This document shows, one piece after another, positions 11,117 through 22,740 of a stretch of 64,000 nt of DNA; the first letter of the stretch is position 1; the number at the start of each line of letters is the position of its first letter. A program made the position numbers and the translations under genes. Location of the stretch: NCBI GenBank assembly GCA_034440575.1, contig JAOTOL010001369.1, forward strand, positions 707,542-771,541. Direction: 5' to 3'. The notes beneath the pieces were generated by a model. The model made no database searches and was not told the origin of the DNA. It was given only the letters and a program-made list of their open reading frames with translations. This DNA is from Imbricaverruca yamaguchii (lineage: Eukaryota > Arthropoda > Thecostraca > Neoverrucidae).

Positions 11117-11964
11117 CCGACACGACACGACACGACACGACACGACACGACACGACACGACACGACACGACACGACACGACACGACACGACACGACACGA
11201 CACGACACGACACGACACGACACGACACGACACGACACGACACGACACGACACGACACGACACGACACGACACGACACGACACGACACGACACGACACGA
11301 CACGACACAACACGACACGACACGACACGACACGACACGACACGACACGACACGACACGACACGACACGACACGACACGACACGACACGACACGACACGA
11401 CACGACACGACACGACACGACACGACACGACACGACACGACACGACACGACACGACACCACACGACACGACACGACACGACACGACACGACACGACACGA
11501 CACGACACGACACGACACGACACGACACGACACGACACGACACGACACGACACGACACGACACGACACGACACGACACGACACGACACGACACGACACGA
11601 CACGACACGACACGACACGACACGACACGACACGACACGACACGACACGACACGACACGACACGACACGACACGACACGAACACGACACGACACGACACG
11701 ACACGACACGACACGACACGACACGACACGACACGACACGACACGACACGACACGACACGACACGACACGACACGACACGACACGACACGACACGACACG
11801 ACACGACACGACACGACACGACACGACACGACACGACACGACACACGACACAACACACGACACGCACGACACGACACGACACGGCACGACACGACACGAC
11901 ACGACACGACACGACGGCACGGCACGGCACGGCACGGCACGGCACGGCACGGCACGGCACGGCC
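11117..11964. repeat. (CACGA)n pentanucleotide array, about 850 bp
   Basis: Roughly 160 copies of CACGA, nearly perfect for about 570 bases, then a one-base phase shift near 11680 and a diverged end at 11840-11875. The last 50 bases switch to (CGGCA)n. Open frames of about 300 residues on both strands (THDTR, CRVVS) are by-products of the repeat. Confidence 0.97.
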
Positions 11965-14405
11965 AGTATGCTTTTGAAACCGCAAGTACGTTTTGTTGCA
12001 GCGCTTTACGTTCAAAATGGCTTCCTCAATGTCAGGTGCGCTCTTTCAATTTGGATATTTGCGAGCTTGTATCCTAATGTTCATCACAGTTTGCTATCGT
12101 TATTAATAGGCGTGGTTCAAGGCGAAATTTCCACTCGCAAGACACCTTTCACAGCGTTTCACGTTGCAATGCAACATTTGAGGCTACAACTCTTCCTTAC
12201 TCAATGCCAGATCTGCTCTTTTCGTTTTCAGATTTACAAACGCTCAGCACAAGATCCTCCCTGGGGCGCACTGCCAATCCTTGTTGCAAGAAAGGTGTCT
12301 ACGGCAGCATTCTCGAGCTCGTGCAGCTTACCACGCGCATCGCGCGACAGCCGGCGCTTCCCATCTGTCCCGGATAGCAAGTATATAAGGCGCTTGTGAG
12401 GAGCCGTGCGGCTCGAACCCAAGGGTCTCCAGTCCAGTCTCACGGACAAATAACGCTCCCCTCTGCGTTTGGTAGTCCGAGTTGGCGAACGTAACGCATG
12501 CAAAATTATCACAGCTATGCGTACATGTTTAGAGTCGCATTGCTGTGTGAGCATTCGATGCAGTATGCCGGCGGCTGATATATACTCGAAGATAGATCCA
12601 ACTATGCTGGGATTCTAGCACGAGCAGCCGCTCGACCGGTGCCCCTGTAGGCGCCTGAGGATGACGCTAGAATGTTCGCTTCGTATACATACACTGGTGG
12701 GCCCGGAGATCGCATTCAACTCTGTTTGGGATCAAACTGTAGGCTTTTGTCCACGTTCATGAAGTTAACGCGAAGTCATCACTCAACTTATGCATTCACA
12801 TATAATATATATAATGAAACCACATAACATACAGACAATATTATAATAGCTGCGATAACATCACAAGTCCGAGCCAAAGCGAAATATATATATATATATA
12901 TAAGCTCGTGACAAGCAAGTAAAGCAGACTCATATACTCATAAATGTGTAATGCACTCGCCGACGGGAAAAAGCATGTACGCGACGCGGCAAATAGCTGT
13001 ATTCAAACCCGGGTGTCTTTGCATGCATTTGTTTTGACGGCATGACCGAAAGCCCGTGCTAGATCTGTGGAAGCAGACACTAGTTTGCAGACAGTTGCGC
13101 CGCTGCAATATCACGTACGGTTTCCTAGTGGCATGTAAGTTACAACTTTGTTTTCTGTTCAATGCTCTCGCGATCAAGGACATACAGACGGTTTTAGTAA
13201 CGGTACAGTGGTACTATTACTGAAATGGTACCTTGTAAAGTGATTAAGGTGAAAAAGTTCAGAGGAACAGCTGTAGCATTCCTGTCGTGACATGCTTTGC
13301 AAACAAGAATATGCGTGATAGCAGCTTCAGAATTGATGGTAAGTCCAACAGCCACAAAGTGTTCAGACTTGCTAAGAGATACCGGAGTCTAAAGCCGTAA
13401 GATATATGCCTGGACAAAAGGATACTCAACACCTCAACCAATGTCGCGTCCTAAATTCCAACGCAACTATCCACCAACATCCTGCACACCTACCAATGCC
13501 TAGCGACTTACGTATCTAGCCATATTCACTGAACCCCGCGTAGCACACGAGCGGATCGAGGCCCCATAAAAAAATGTTCGAATTCTACCCATGCCTGCTT
13601 AAAAGGGCCTGCACCGTGTACACCTATTAGCACAAATTACAACCCAGCTACCAATAATTAGAACTAACAAAGAAGATTATCCAGTCTATAAAATGTGTTC
13701 ACCTATTTTTAAAGTGCATTTAATGAGGATGGAACACGTTTGCATGAAACAAATTCAAGTAATGACTCCCCACAGCATTAGCAGGCAGTATATCACATTG
13801 ATTAACCACCCTTTGACTGAAGACCTGTTGGCACTTAACTGTCTTGTCCAAACTGATTTGATGACCCCTATGTCATGCTCTCAATGGAAGAGCATCACTG
13901 AACGTGGTAATATCTAACCTTCTAACGACTTTATATATTTCAATCGTATCAACCATTAATCTCCTAAGCTTGAGTGCTTCCGTATCTAGTGCGAAAAAAA
14001 AGAATGTCTGCATATTATGTGTTACTTAGCCCACTGATGATTTTAGTGGCTTTGCGCTGCATTTTTCTAGCATATCTATATCTCTGTCTAAGTAAGGTTT
14101 TATGCATGTACAGTCTTCCATGCGAGGTCGCACATGTGATAACTGCAGTTTTTTTTCACGACTTGCTTGCTCTTCTTCCTTGCTCCTAGTGCAGCATTGA
14201 ACGCAAACGTTCATTTGGAAAACCATGCAACAGTAATGTCAGGCGTAAAAGAAGATTACTTCCAAATCGAAAAACAATCCGGGGCGAAAACTGTGCACTT
14301 TTGCTTTACGTCGAGTAAAGCAAAAGCTCAACAGTACGTCGAGAGTGACCAAAGTTGATGGAGAACTCATATATTCAGCTACCTTGAGAAAGAGATATCC
14401 AACGT
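11965..14405. other. Intronic DNA without recognised features
   Basis: AT-richer sequence of intron 5. It holds a short (AT)n near 12888-12902 and a TATATAAGG word near 12381. I found no exon-like stretch or repeat of note. Confidence 0.5.
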
Positions 14406-14419
14406 AAATAAAGTGCGTA

Positions 14420-14584
14420 GTTAGTTGGTTATTGGTTTTACGACACATCGACCGTTGAGTCATGCAGCGTCGCCAATCTCTCACGCCGATTGGTCGCGGG
14501 CAAAGAGTAGCGACAGATGAGACTCGAACCCATAACCTTTCGATTGTGAGACGAGCAACTTACTCCTAGACTACTCGTCCCCTA
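14420..14584 (-). mobile_element. tRNA-derived SINE, type 1, copy a
   Basis: On the minus strand it has a tRNA-like head with a B-box GGTTCGAGTC, then a body with GACCAATCGGCGTGAGAGA and CAACGGTCGATGTGTCGTAA, and a CCAATAACCAA tail. A perfect 14-base target-site duplication, AAATAAAGTGCGTA, flanks it at 14406-14419 and 14585-14598. Confidence 0.92.
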
Positions 14585-14717
14585 AAATAAAGTGCGTACG
14601 TAATTATCTATCGCAACATATCCGCCTGTTGCTAACACATAACTTCAGCATATTCGGCGACCGCACACAAAGCAGTCGGCTCTTTCAGGCTCACTGGAAA
14701 CGCGTCAAAACGCTTAC

Positions 14718-14917
14718 CGCTTCCTCTCGAAGGCGCCGTCGCGCGTGAGCTTGGCCTTGACCTGGTCCAGCTTGACCTGGGTCAGGTCGCGCTGCGCCTG
14801 CAGCCGCTCGCAGCGCTGCTCACTCTGACTCCGGTCGGCGTTCAGTCTGCTGCGACTCCGCTGCTTGATGTGGAGCTTCTGTTCGGCCAGGACCGGGTTG
14901 CCGAGGCCTCGCAACAC
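14718..14917 (-). CDS. PH/coiled-coil gene, exon 5
   Basis: The acceptor CTCCTCCGCACAG precedes 14917 and the donor GTAAGC begins at 14717. It starts in phase 0 and leaves two bases (CG) of an arginine codon. The peptide reads VLRGLGNPVLAEQKLHIKQR, SRSRLNADRSQSEQRCERLQ and AQRDLTQVKLDQVKAKLTRD, then GAFERK. It is rich in Gln, Arg, Lys and Glu with leucine/valine heptads from about residue 890 of the full model, a typical coiled coil that runs on into exon 6. Confidence 0.86.
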
Positions 14918-15019
14918 CTGTGCGGAGGAGATGGCGACGGTGAGGCTTGGGACCTCGCCACAGCTGGACGTCTTCGGCAATCGCTGTCGCCATCTTCTGC
15001 CCGTACTTCGTCAGACAAT

Positions 15020-16260
15020 ACAATCGATTCTCTGAGCACAATCAATGATTTATGCTTCTCCCTCGCTAACGACATGGACGGCAGAGGTAAATTATGTAAC
15101 GATGTGATACTCAGGAAATGCACCGGAGCATAACTCCCAAACATCATTTCGGGAGCCGCTCTCGACCAAGGTAGAGAGCTAAGAAAATGACACCCTGCGT
15201 AAAAGAGCTACAGAAGGAAAGCCACAGGAGGCACATGCACGTCCTCTTCCTGGATAAGAGAGATAACCCGACAGACACTGCCATGATAAGGAGGTCCCTA
15301 GTATATGTATAGTCCCTAGTATAGTCTAGTATATGTATTCCTAGTATAGGAGGTCCCTAGTATAGTCCCTAGGAATATGAGAAAGACACTAAGATGGGAC
15401 AGGAGGCGCATTCTATTTGGAAGGTGAGATCATCAAGAGAAGCGAGGAGTGTTCCAGAACACACGAGGAGGCACCCAAGACATGAGGAGAGCCTCATATG
15501 AGAGGAGAGGGGAGGTGAGGAGATACCTGGCCTCACGAATGGCTGATACCGGCAGTACTAGTGACATGTGGCCCCTCCCTATGGAAAGTGGCACCTCTCT
15601 TCCCGGGAAAAGGCGACCCTGCAAAAAGGCTCAATCCTAAAGTGATGCAAGCATATACAATATTGGCAATATCTGCACCGTGATCTTCCATTCTATTACC
15701 ACTATTTCAGGGATATTTTTTCACTTTCACACCCTGTCATTAACTGAATTGTGTGGAATTGCCTGACGGGTGTGCTGATCTGGTAAACATTATTGATGAA
15801 GAACATAGTATTTCAGCAGAACATCAACTGTTGTAGACGTAATCTCAACCTTCTGCTAGGCGAATGAATCGCCGGCATTCGCAGCATCGACAATTATTCT
15901 CAATTCGCATCAAGTGATATAATTTGTTACATCACCGTCAGAACTGAGCCTTCCCAGAAATAGGCAGACAACATAAACAACGCAAACATGAACATTTTCC
16001 GGTAGAATTTCGTCTCCTCCCGGTTTGCCAAGTTATGCGCTTCAGTAGAAGCTTGAGCATTTTCGTCGCCGCTAGTAGTGACGCATCTCCAGAACCGGAG
16101 GTCAATTCGCCGCGCTCCGCCACGTGGCCTGGGGAAATATATCGCTGCGGGCAGCGTGCCAAAGGCCACTGGGTCGGAAGGAGCGGCCATGATCCGCATC
16201 TGGTCGGCTAGCTCATATTGGCACTCGGGAAATGTATGGTCGCCGCAGCTGCCAGTGCTG
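15020..16260. other. Intronic DNA, no gene seen
   Basis: Intron 4 sequence. A small local duplication of TCCCTAGTATAGTC words lies at about 15295-15372. I see no exon-like segment with good splice sites. Confidence 0.5.
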
Positions 16261-16263
16261 TGA

Positions 16264-16585
16264 AATACTCGGCTCGGCCGGTGGCCGGCACTCGGCCGGT
16301 GGCCGGCACTCGGCCGGTGGCCGGTACTCGGCCGGTGGCCGGTACTCGGCCGGTGGCCGGCACTCGGCCGGTGGCCGGCACTCGGCCGGTGGCCGGCACT
16401 CGGCCGGTGGCCGGCACTCGGCCGGTGGCCGACACTCGGCCGGTGGCCGGCACTCGGCCGGTGGCCGGCACTCGGCCGGTGGCCGGCACTCGGCCGGTGG
16501 CCGGTACTCGGCCGGTGGCCGGCACTCGGCCGGTGGCCGGCACTCGGCCGGTGGCCGGCACTCGGCCGGTGGTCCGGCACTCGGT
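16264..16585. repeat. 20-bp GC-rich minisatellite, about 16 copies
   Basis: The unit is CTCGGCCGGTGGCCGGCACT with C/T variants at one or two positions. Each unit has two GGCCGG/CGGCCG palindromes. It lies next to the splice-donor array described below. Confidence 0.95.
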
Positions 16586-16599
16586 GTTTCACTGATCAC

Positions 16600-17451
16600 C
16601 TATGTGTCGTCCTGTTGCTGCTCACCTCGTGTGCGTCATCTTGTTTCACTGATCACCTATGTGTCGTCCTGTTCGCCTGCTCACCTCCCGTGTATCCTCC
16701 TGTTCGCCTGCTCACCTCCTGTATATCCTCCTGTTCGCCTGCTCACCTCCTGTATATCCTGTTCGCCTGCTCACCTCCTGTATATCCTCCTGTTTGCCTG
16801 CTCACCTCCTGTATATCCTGTTCGCCTGCTCCCTCCCGTATATCCTGTTCGCCTGCTCTCTCCCGTGTATCTCCTGTTCGCCTGCTCACCTCCTGTATAT
16901 CCTGTTCGCCTGCTCACCTCCTGTATATCCTGTTTGCCTGCTCACCTCCTGTATATCCTCCTGTTCGCCTGCTCACCTCCTGTATATCCCCTGTTCGCCT
17001 GCTACCTTTGTTTGTCTTATATCCTCCTGTTTGCCTGTCTTGTATATCCTGTTGCCTGCTGTTTGTTATTCCTGTTTGCCTGCTCCCTCCTGTATATTCC
17101 TGTTCGCCTGCTCACCTCCTGTGTATTTGTTCGCCTGCTTCTCCTGTTTGCCTGTTCACCTCCTGTATATCCTGTTCGCCTGCTCACCTCCTGTATATCC
17201 TGTTCGCCTGCTCCCTCACGTATACCCTCCTGTTCGCCTAATCACCTCCTGCATATCCTCCTGCTCGCCTGCTCACCTCCTGTATATCCTGTTTGCCTGC
17301 TCACTTCCTGTATATCCTCCTGTTCGCCTGCTCCCTCACGTGTATCCTGCTCGCCTGCTCCCTCCCGTGTATCATCCTGTTCGCCTGCCCATCTCCAGTA
17401 TATCCTCCTGTTTGCCTGCTCACATCGTCTATATACTGTTCGTCTGCTCAC
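16600..17451 (-). repeat. About 29-bp minisatellite containing copies of the exon 4 splice donor
   Basis: Read on the minus strand, the unit core is AGGAGGTGAGCAGGCGAACA followed by GGATATAC, in about 28 imperfect copies of 26-31 bases. The real exon 4 donor, CAGGAG|GTGAGCAGACGAACAG, is the first member of the array and agrees with the unit over more than twenty bases. About a dozen further copies keep AGGAG|GTGAGC intact. The array lies in intron 4, directly downstream of the donor. Confidence 0.9.
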
Positions 17452-17631
17452 CTCCTGCTCGTCGTCCTGGTCGATGTATTTGCCGGTCCAGCAGCGCAGC
17501 GTGTCGGAGCCGTCGGTGTCGACGCTGTCGTCGCCGCTGACCGGCGGCGTCTCGCCCTCGTCCCAGGTCGGGCGAGGCGCCTTCGACGCCGGCGGCAGCG
17601 TCTGCCACGCCGGCCGCTCCAGTGGAGACAC
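17452..17631 (-). CDS. PH/coiled-coil gene, exon 4
   Basis: The acceptor TTCCGCCAG precedes 17631 and the donor GTGAGC begins at 17451. Exactly 60 codons, phase 0 on both sides. The peptide reads VSPLERPAWQTLPPASKAPR, PTWDEGETPPVSGDDSVDTD, GSDTLRCWTGKYIDQDDEQE. It is acidic and Pro/Ser/Thr-rich, likely disordered, lying just ahead of the coiled coil. The donor could be confused with the many copies of it downstream. Confidence 0.82.
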
Positions 17632-18394
17632 CTGGCGGAAAGTCCAGACATCGTCTCGGGACGGACGCTATGAAGGCCGTCGCTCAGTACCTGCATACGT
17701 GTAAATATTACGGCGTGGCATACGTGGCGGCTGAAGCATGAACTTTCGTTGGAGAAGGCGCATTTTACTTGTTTGCGCTGAGCTGCTTGCATTGCAGCAC
17801 CTTTCAGAAGAAGCCACGGGATGTCCTTTTTTAATCCCCCTCAATAAGGTTGAAGTTATCCAGCGAGCGGAATGAAATAGAAATGGATGTACCTATTAGC
17901 CCAGACCCTGCTAGAGTACGGCAAAACGCACTATGCTAGGTGGGGAACAGTAGTTAATTATACTATGACAGCTATAGTTAAACATATCAGTATGGTCGGA
18001 AAGCGTGTTAAATTTTTGAAGTAGTTATTTCAATTCAGAACGGTATTTTGATTTATTATTTACGCTTTTTTTCTTTTTCTTTATTCATATTTTTATTTAT
18101 ACGGTATTGAAATATATTTGTAGATATATTCATTGATTATTATAATTTGGAACGAATAGACCACGCACAGAAAATTAGTCAATTCTAATGCCACAAGACT
18201 ACACGGGTTCACCATAATTTGTCATTATAATCTTCATGAACAATTTCACTAAAAGGTGACGTCATAAACAAAAATCGAAATCGAGGTATTTCTTTTTAAT
18301 CATTGACCTGAAAATTTTAATAGGCGCAAGCTCAACATGTCATGTTGATATCGTTATTGAGTAAGTCGCGTCTGCCTGCTCAAGTAAAGCATGC

Positions 18395-19000
18395 TCACGA
18401 GTCCGTGCTCCGGCACCTCACCAAGCAAGAGGAGCGAGCGGCACTGTGTCTGTGGGGATCTCCTTCAACAAACTCGGGTTGACCCAACTTTCGTGTCGAC
18501 GATGATCAAGAGTAACGATAGTTCGGTCTACGGCTAGGACCGAGGGGCCAAGTAGCAGTCTTCGCAGTGGAAGAGACCACAATTTCCAAGGCAGAGGAAG
18601 ACGAAGCAGGTCAGGAGCGCGATCAAGAGCATGCTTGTTTTTTAGGCATTCGCGGGACTGTGCACCGCGAATTTGTCCCCCAGGGCCAGACTGTCAATGC
18701 CGAGTCCCATTGTGCCGTTATCAGGTGTCTGTGGGGAGAACATCCGGCGGAAACAGTCTGCACTGTGGCGAGGTAGCAATTGTGTGCTTGCTCAAACATG
18801 ACTATGCGCCCGCTCACAGTCGCTGAAAACGCGAGACCTTTTGGGTCGCACCAACACAATCGTTGCTCGCCCGTTCCCATATTTGCCGGATTTGGCACCT
18901 TGCAACTTCTTCCTCATCCCTAAGGTGAAGTTCGAGCGGACTCAAGTTGGTCACCGTCTTAAGTTGGACTCAAGTTGGTCCATACTGAAATCGCATGGTG
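18395..19000 (+). pseudogene. Decayed mariner-family transposase
   Basis: In shifting plus-strand frames I read HLTKQEERAALCLWG, PNFRVDDD, SSVYG, QSSQWKRPQFPRQRKTKQVR, then GTVHREFVPQGQTVNAES and HDYAPAHS. These match, in order, the mariner blocks HLT-EQ, DPEF, ESWVYGYDPETK, QSSQWK, G-VHYEFVP-GQTVN and HDNAPAH as I recall them. Stops and frameshifts (TAG inside the K-QSS block, N to Y at the HDN site) show it is dead. Terminal inverted repeats were not found. It sits in intron 3, opposite in strand to the host gene. Confidence 0.85.
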
Positions 19001-19533
19001 AATGAGATCCAGCCTCAGTCTTGTAACTTTTTGATCGCACCTCATACTTTAGTAACTCAAGACGATTAGCGCTCCCGTGACTTTTGCGACGAAAACAAAG
19101 AACCTATTATAAGCCGTGATCATCACAGTGATTGCGATGGTTTCCTTCTGGAGGCCCGCAATATGCACCATTACAATCACAGGCCGCTTCAGAAGTTGAT
19201 GATGGCTAGATCACAGGTAGCATCCCGACGGTCAGGATAGGTCAGGATACACAGGTAGCTTTAGGTCATCTAACGTAAAAATATCTCCCTGTGCTGGCGT
19301 TGGGGATCCGACCTGGAAACTGAACGCGATGGCACCGCCGCCCTCGCCAACTGCCAGGTTATTTAATGGCCGGCAGGTTCTATGAGCTGCGTCGGTCATT
19401 CGGTGGTCAATCAACGAACATATTGCCCGGGTTCTGAATCTATGGCCCATTCATATGGAGTGAGTGTGATTGACTTAATGGGCCAGCTGCGCCGGTCGTT
19501 GCTTGGCCCACCACTAGGTGCAATTAGCGTTAC

Positions 19534-19889
19534 CTGGTGGGCGAGAGGCAGCGTCTGGTGGCCGTGGTCGGAGCGGCCGCCGTCGGCGGCGCGCGCGTCC
19601 ATCCGGCGGAACTTCTGTCTGCGCTCGGCGATCTTGGCCTTCACCTTGAGCCAGAGCAGCTCCTCGTTCTGCTCGTCGCGGTCCGAGTCGTCGCTGTCGA
19701 CGCGTCCGAGCGCCGCGAGGTCGTCCACGCTGCGGCTCGCCGTCAGCAGAGAGCGCCGCTCCTGCTGCCGCTCCTGCTGCCGCTCCTGCTGCGGCTGACG
19801 CTCCTGCTGCTTCTCCTGCTGCCACTCCTGCTGCCGCTTCAGCTGCCGCTCCTGTTCTCGCTCCGGCTCCGGCTCCAGCTCCAGCTCCA

Positions 19890-19924
<35 letters not shown>

Positions 19925-20772
19925 CGCTCGGGCAGCGGCCGCCACTCGGGCAGCGGCGCGCCGGCCAGCGCGGCGGCGCGCTCGGCCTGCGCGATCTCCT
20001 CGAACATGCGCGCGGCGCGTCGGATGCGCTCCGAGCGGATGCTGGCCGCCCGGTGGGCGCCGCGCGCCGCCAGCGTCCACTCGGAGCGGCAGCGGCGCAG
20101 CGCCGGCGCGTCCGCCTCGGTCTGCGTCTCTACCGAGCGCAGCCGGCAGCGGCGCGCGCCGCGGGCGGCCTGCCCCGCCGGCGACGGCGCCGGCGGCGGC
20201 ACCGAGCTCAGCACGGAGCTGATGTGCAGCCAGTCGGGGGGCGACTGGTCCCGCCTGAAGGGCCGCCTGGCGGGCGGCGTGGCCGGCCGCCAGTGGCGAG
20301 CCGCCGCTGCCGCCGCCGCCGACGCCGACGGGGTGCCCGGCCGCCGCGCGTCGACGGCGTCCAGTTCGCACCTGACCGACGACGAGTCGGACGCCTCGTC
20401 AGCGGCCGGCGGCGGCCACGAAGTCGGACACGGGTCGTCGGCGGAACACGTCGGCGCACGGCCGCGCGCCGTATTCGTCTCCGGCGGCGGCGAGTCGCCG
20501 CCGCCGATGAGGTCCGAGCAGAGCTCGTCGCCCAGCTGCACGGTGGCCTCGTCCGTCGCCTCGCCCGCCACCGCCCAGCTCTCGAACTCCAGCTCGGACA
20601 CGGCGGGTTCCGAGTCGGCGTAGCTGATGTTCACCGCGTTCTCTCCGTACTCCACGCACACTCTGCCTCCTGTCGGAGCGTCCGGCGCGTCGCCGCCGGC
20701 GTCATCGCGCCGCTTCGCCGACTCCGTCTTGAGCATGGTGAACCACTGTTTGTAGTCATCCCTCGACCGGAA
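19534..20772 (-). CDS. PH/coiled-coil gene, exon 3 (large)
   Basis: The acceptor CTTGTGTTGCAG precedes 20772 and the donor GTAACG begins at 19533. Exactly 413 codons, phase 0 at both ends. It opens with FRSRDDYKQWFTMLKTESAK, the end of the last strand and the C-terminal helix of a PH domain, with the invariant Trp near residue 422. The rest looks disordered: acidic and Ser/Pro stretches, an ETQTE motif near residue 629, a Glu-Pro/Glu-Leu dipeptide run near 694-717 and QQER repeats near 730-762. It ends with the helix ELLWLKVKAKIAERRQKFRR and then HQTLPLAHQ. Overlapping open frames on other strands here are GC-driven shadows. Confidence 0.86.
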
Positions 20773-20789
20773 CTGCAACACAAGCAGAT

Positions 20790-22110
20790 ATGTACGCTGG
20801 GTCAGTTTGACTGTAATTTGACATATTACTTGCGCTGGTTATATAGCGAACTATGTTCTTTTTTTACTGGTGTTTGCCTTTATATCAAACTTTAAAGTGC
20901 ACTTGGCAGCATGATTATCGACTACATGAATTGTGATGGGAATGCAATAAGGAAATCAGCAAATTTGCACACTTTGGACGTTTGTTGATTCCCAGGGTTG
21001 GAAGAAGCTGATGTGTTTAAGACACATTGAGGGTGCTCGTCCATGGTGCCCCCATGTGAAAAGTTGCGATTGCTGGAAAGTGGCTGAACGAACATGGGAG
21101 AGTTCCAGCCTCACTAAGGCGACAGAAACTTTACTGATGAAAAAAACCATTGTGACATTCACCCACTGGGACTAAGACGCTCCAATGCTCGAATTTAGCT
21201 TAAAGATAAATCATTGAGAGAAATGTTCTGCAATTGTTTAATAACTGCTTTGTCTAGGCTTGATTCCACCCTGACCATTTCTTACCAACAAGAATACATG
21301 CCCACTAGCAAGCTTCACTTGTAACCTTCGCCTACACTTCGCCACCATTCCCAGTGCAGAGGGCTGTAATCTAACGCCCAGCTTCGGCACTTCCAAACGG
21401 AGAGTACTGGCGACATGTGAGGAACAAACCAGCGTGCCGCATACGCCAACATCTCACACTCGATATCGTATTGTTATGTTTTAGGCTATCCGTTGACGTC
21501 TCTGCTCAGATTAAATCTTGCATTTTGGAAACAAATTGCATATTTTCACGCTTAGCTGTCGCCTGTGCAAAAAAACAACAAATACGGGCTTCGCAGGTTC
21601 CGCACAGTATTCGTCATTGTTTTGGAGCAATAACAATATTCAAAGTGCTGATCGCGCTTTGTAAGCTTCTGAGATACTTCCAGAAAAATACTAATTTATG
21701 GTATCCAGAAGACGCGAATGCACGCCAATTTCAGACTCGGCGCTCACACTAATCCCAGCGAGACCAAAATGGCCATCAAAGATCAAGCTGGATCTATGGC
21801 CTCCAATGAACCTGTAAAGGTCGGTGAAATATCTAATTTAGGTGATTTGTTATTCATTCTTCACCGCAATATTCACTTAATTCCTTCCACGCAAATATTG
21901 ACAATGTGGGCAACAATTGTAGTAACCCATTGCAACCCACTGCATGCACTGCTCTGTGAGAGTATCACGCGCTCATCTTCCTTCCACTTGTAGCTGTTTT
22001 GCCGCCGTTTCGTTGAACTGTCATATTGCGAGATCAGCTTCCAGGTTTAAAAAAAAACTAAAAAATGGTTATGCAGAGCACATGAAAACATCAGGTAAGA
22101 CGCCCACCCT
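20790..22110. other. Intronic DNA, no gene seen
   Basis: Intron 2 sequence next to exon 3, AT-richer, with no tandem repeat or exon-like stretch that I could support. Confidence 0.5.
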
Positions 22111-22114
22111 AAAA

Positions 22115-22304
22115 TGAAGACCGGTTCGTCGGACGCGTGCGACAGACAGACGCGCGGCGCGCGACACGCGTGCGACACGTCGGAGGGGAACGCTCGCACC
22201 CACAAACGATCATTCGCCGGGCGTCACGATGTCATTCAGACGTCCACGCCGCCGCTGCCGGCATTGTCACGTGAAACGTGGGCCGGCGCTCGTGCGGCGC
22301 GGCG
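22115..22304 (+). other. CpG-rich stretch ending in a strong plus-strand donor
   Basis: A very GC- and CpG-rich segment is open on the plus strand and ends CGCGGCG|GTGAGT. This could be the first exon of a nested plus-strand transcript. The peptide is Arg/Ala/Thr-rich and unlike any family I know, and no following exon was found. It may simply be GC-rich intron next to the 7-bp array. Confidence 0.15.
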
Positions 22305-22395
22305 GTGAGTTGGCCGCCCCGGACGCCACCGGAGCGAGACACGGACACGACGCGCGGCCGGTCACCGCTCCAGATCCGCCTCCTGCACCGGACGG

Positions 22396-22740
22396 CGAGG
22401 AGTGAGGAACGAGGAACGAGGAACGAGGAACGAGGAACGAGGAACGAGGAACGAGGAACGAGGAACGAGGAACGAGGAACGAGGAACGAGGAACGAGGAA
22501 CGAGGAACGAGGAACGAGGAACGAGGAACGAGGAACGAGGAACGAGGAACGAGGAACGAGGAGCGAGGAGCGAGGAGCGAGGAGCGAGGAGCGAGGAGCG
22601 AGGAGCGAGGAGCGAGGAACGAGGAGCGAGGAACGAGGAGCGATGAACGAGGAGCGATGAACGAAGAGCGATGAACGAAGAGCGATGAACGAAGAGCGAT
22701 GAACGAGGAGCGAGGAACGAGGAGCGAGGAGCGACGAGCG
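22396..22740. repeat. 7-bp GA-rich minisatellite (GAACGAG)n
   Basis: About 48 copies of GAACGAG, changing to GAGCGAG near 22560 and to mixed GATGAAC/GAGCGAC variants near the end. Purine-only on one strand apart from C. Long frames on both strands (RNEE, PRSS) are artefacts. Confidence 0.95.

Noticed and set aside
10944..12015. Frames of about 280-340 residues (CRVVS, THDTR)
   Set aside because: Products of the (CACGA)n array in every frame.
12234..12420. TATATAAGG near 12381 as a core promoter
   Set aside because: It is inside an intron of the minus-strand gene and no plus-strand coding exon follows.
16232..17704. 490-residue plus-strand frame
   Set aside because: It runs through two minisatellites and then opposite exon 4; the coding strand there is minus, supported by splice sites and phase.
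19514..20895. Overlapping frames of 205-452 residues opposite or beside exon 3
   Set aside because: GC-rich shadow frames. The exon 3 frame alone joins in phase to a PH domain and has both splice sites.
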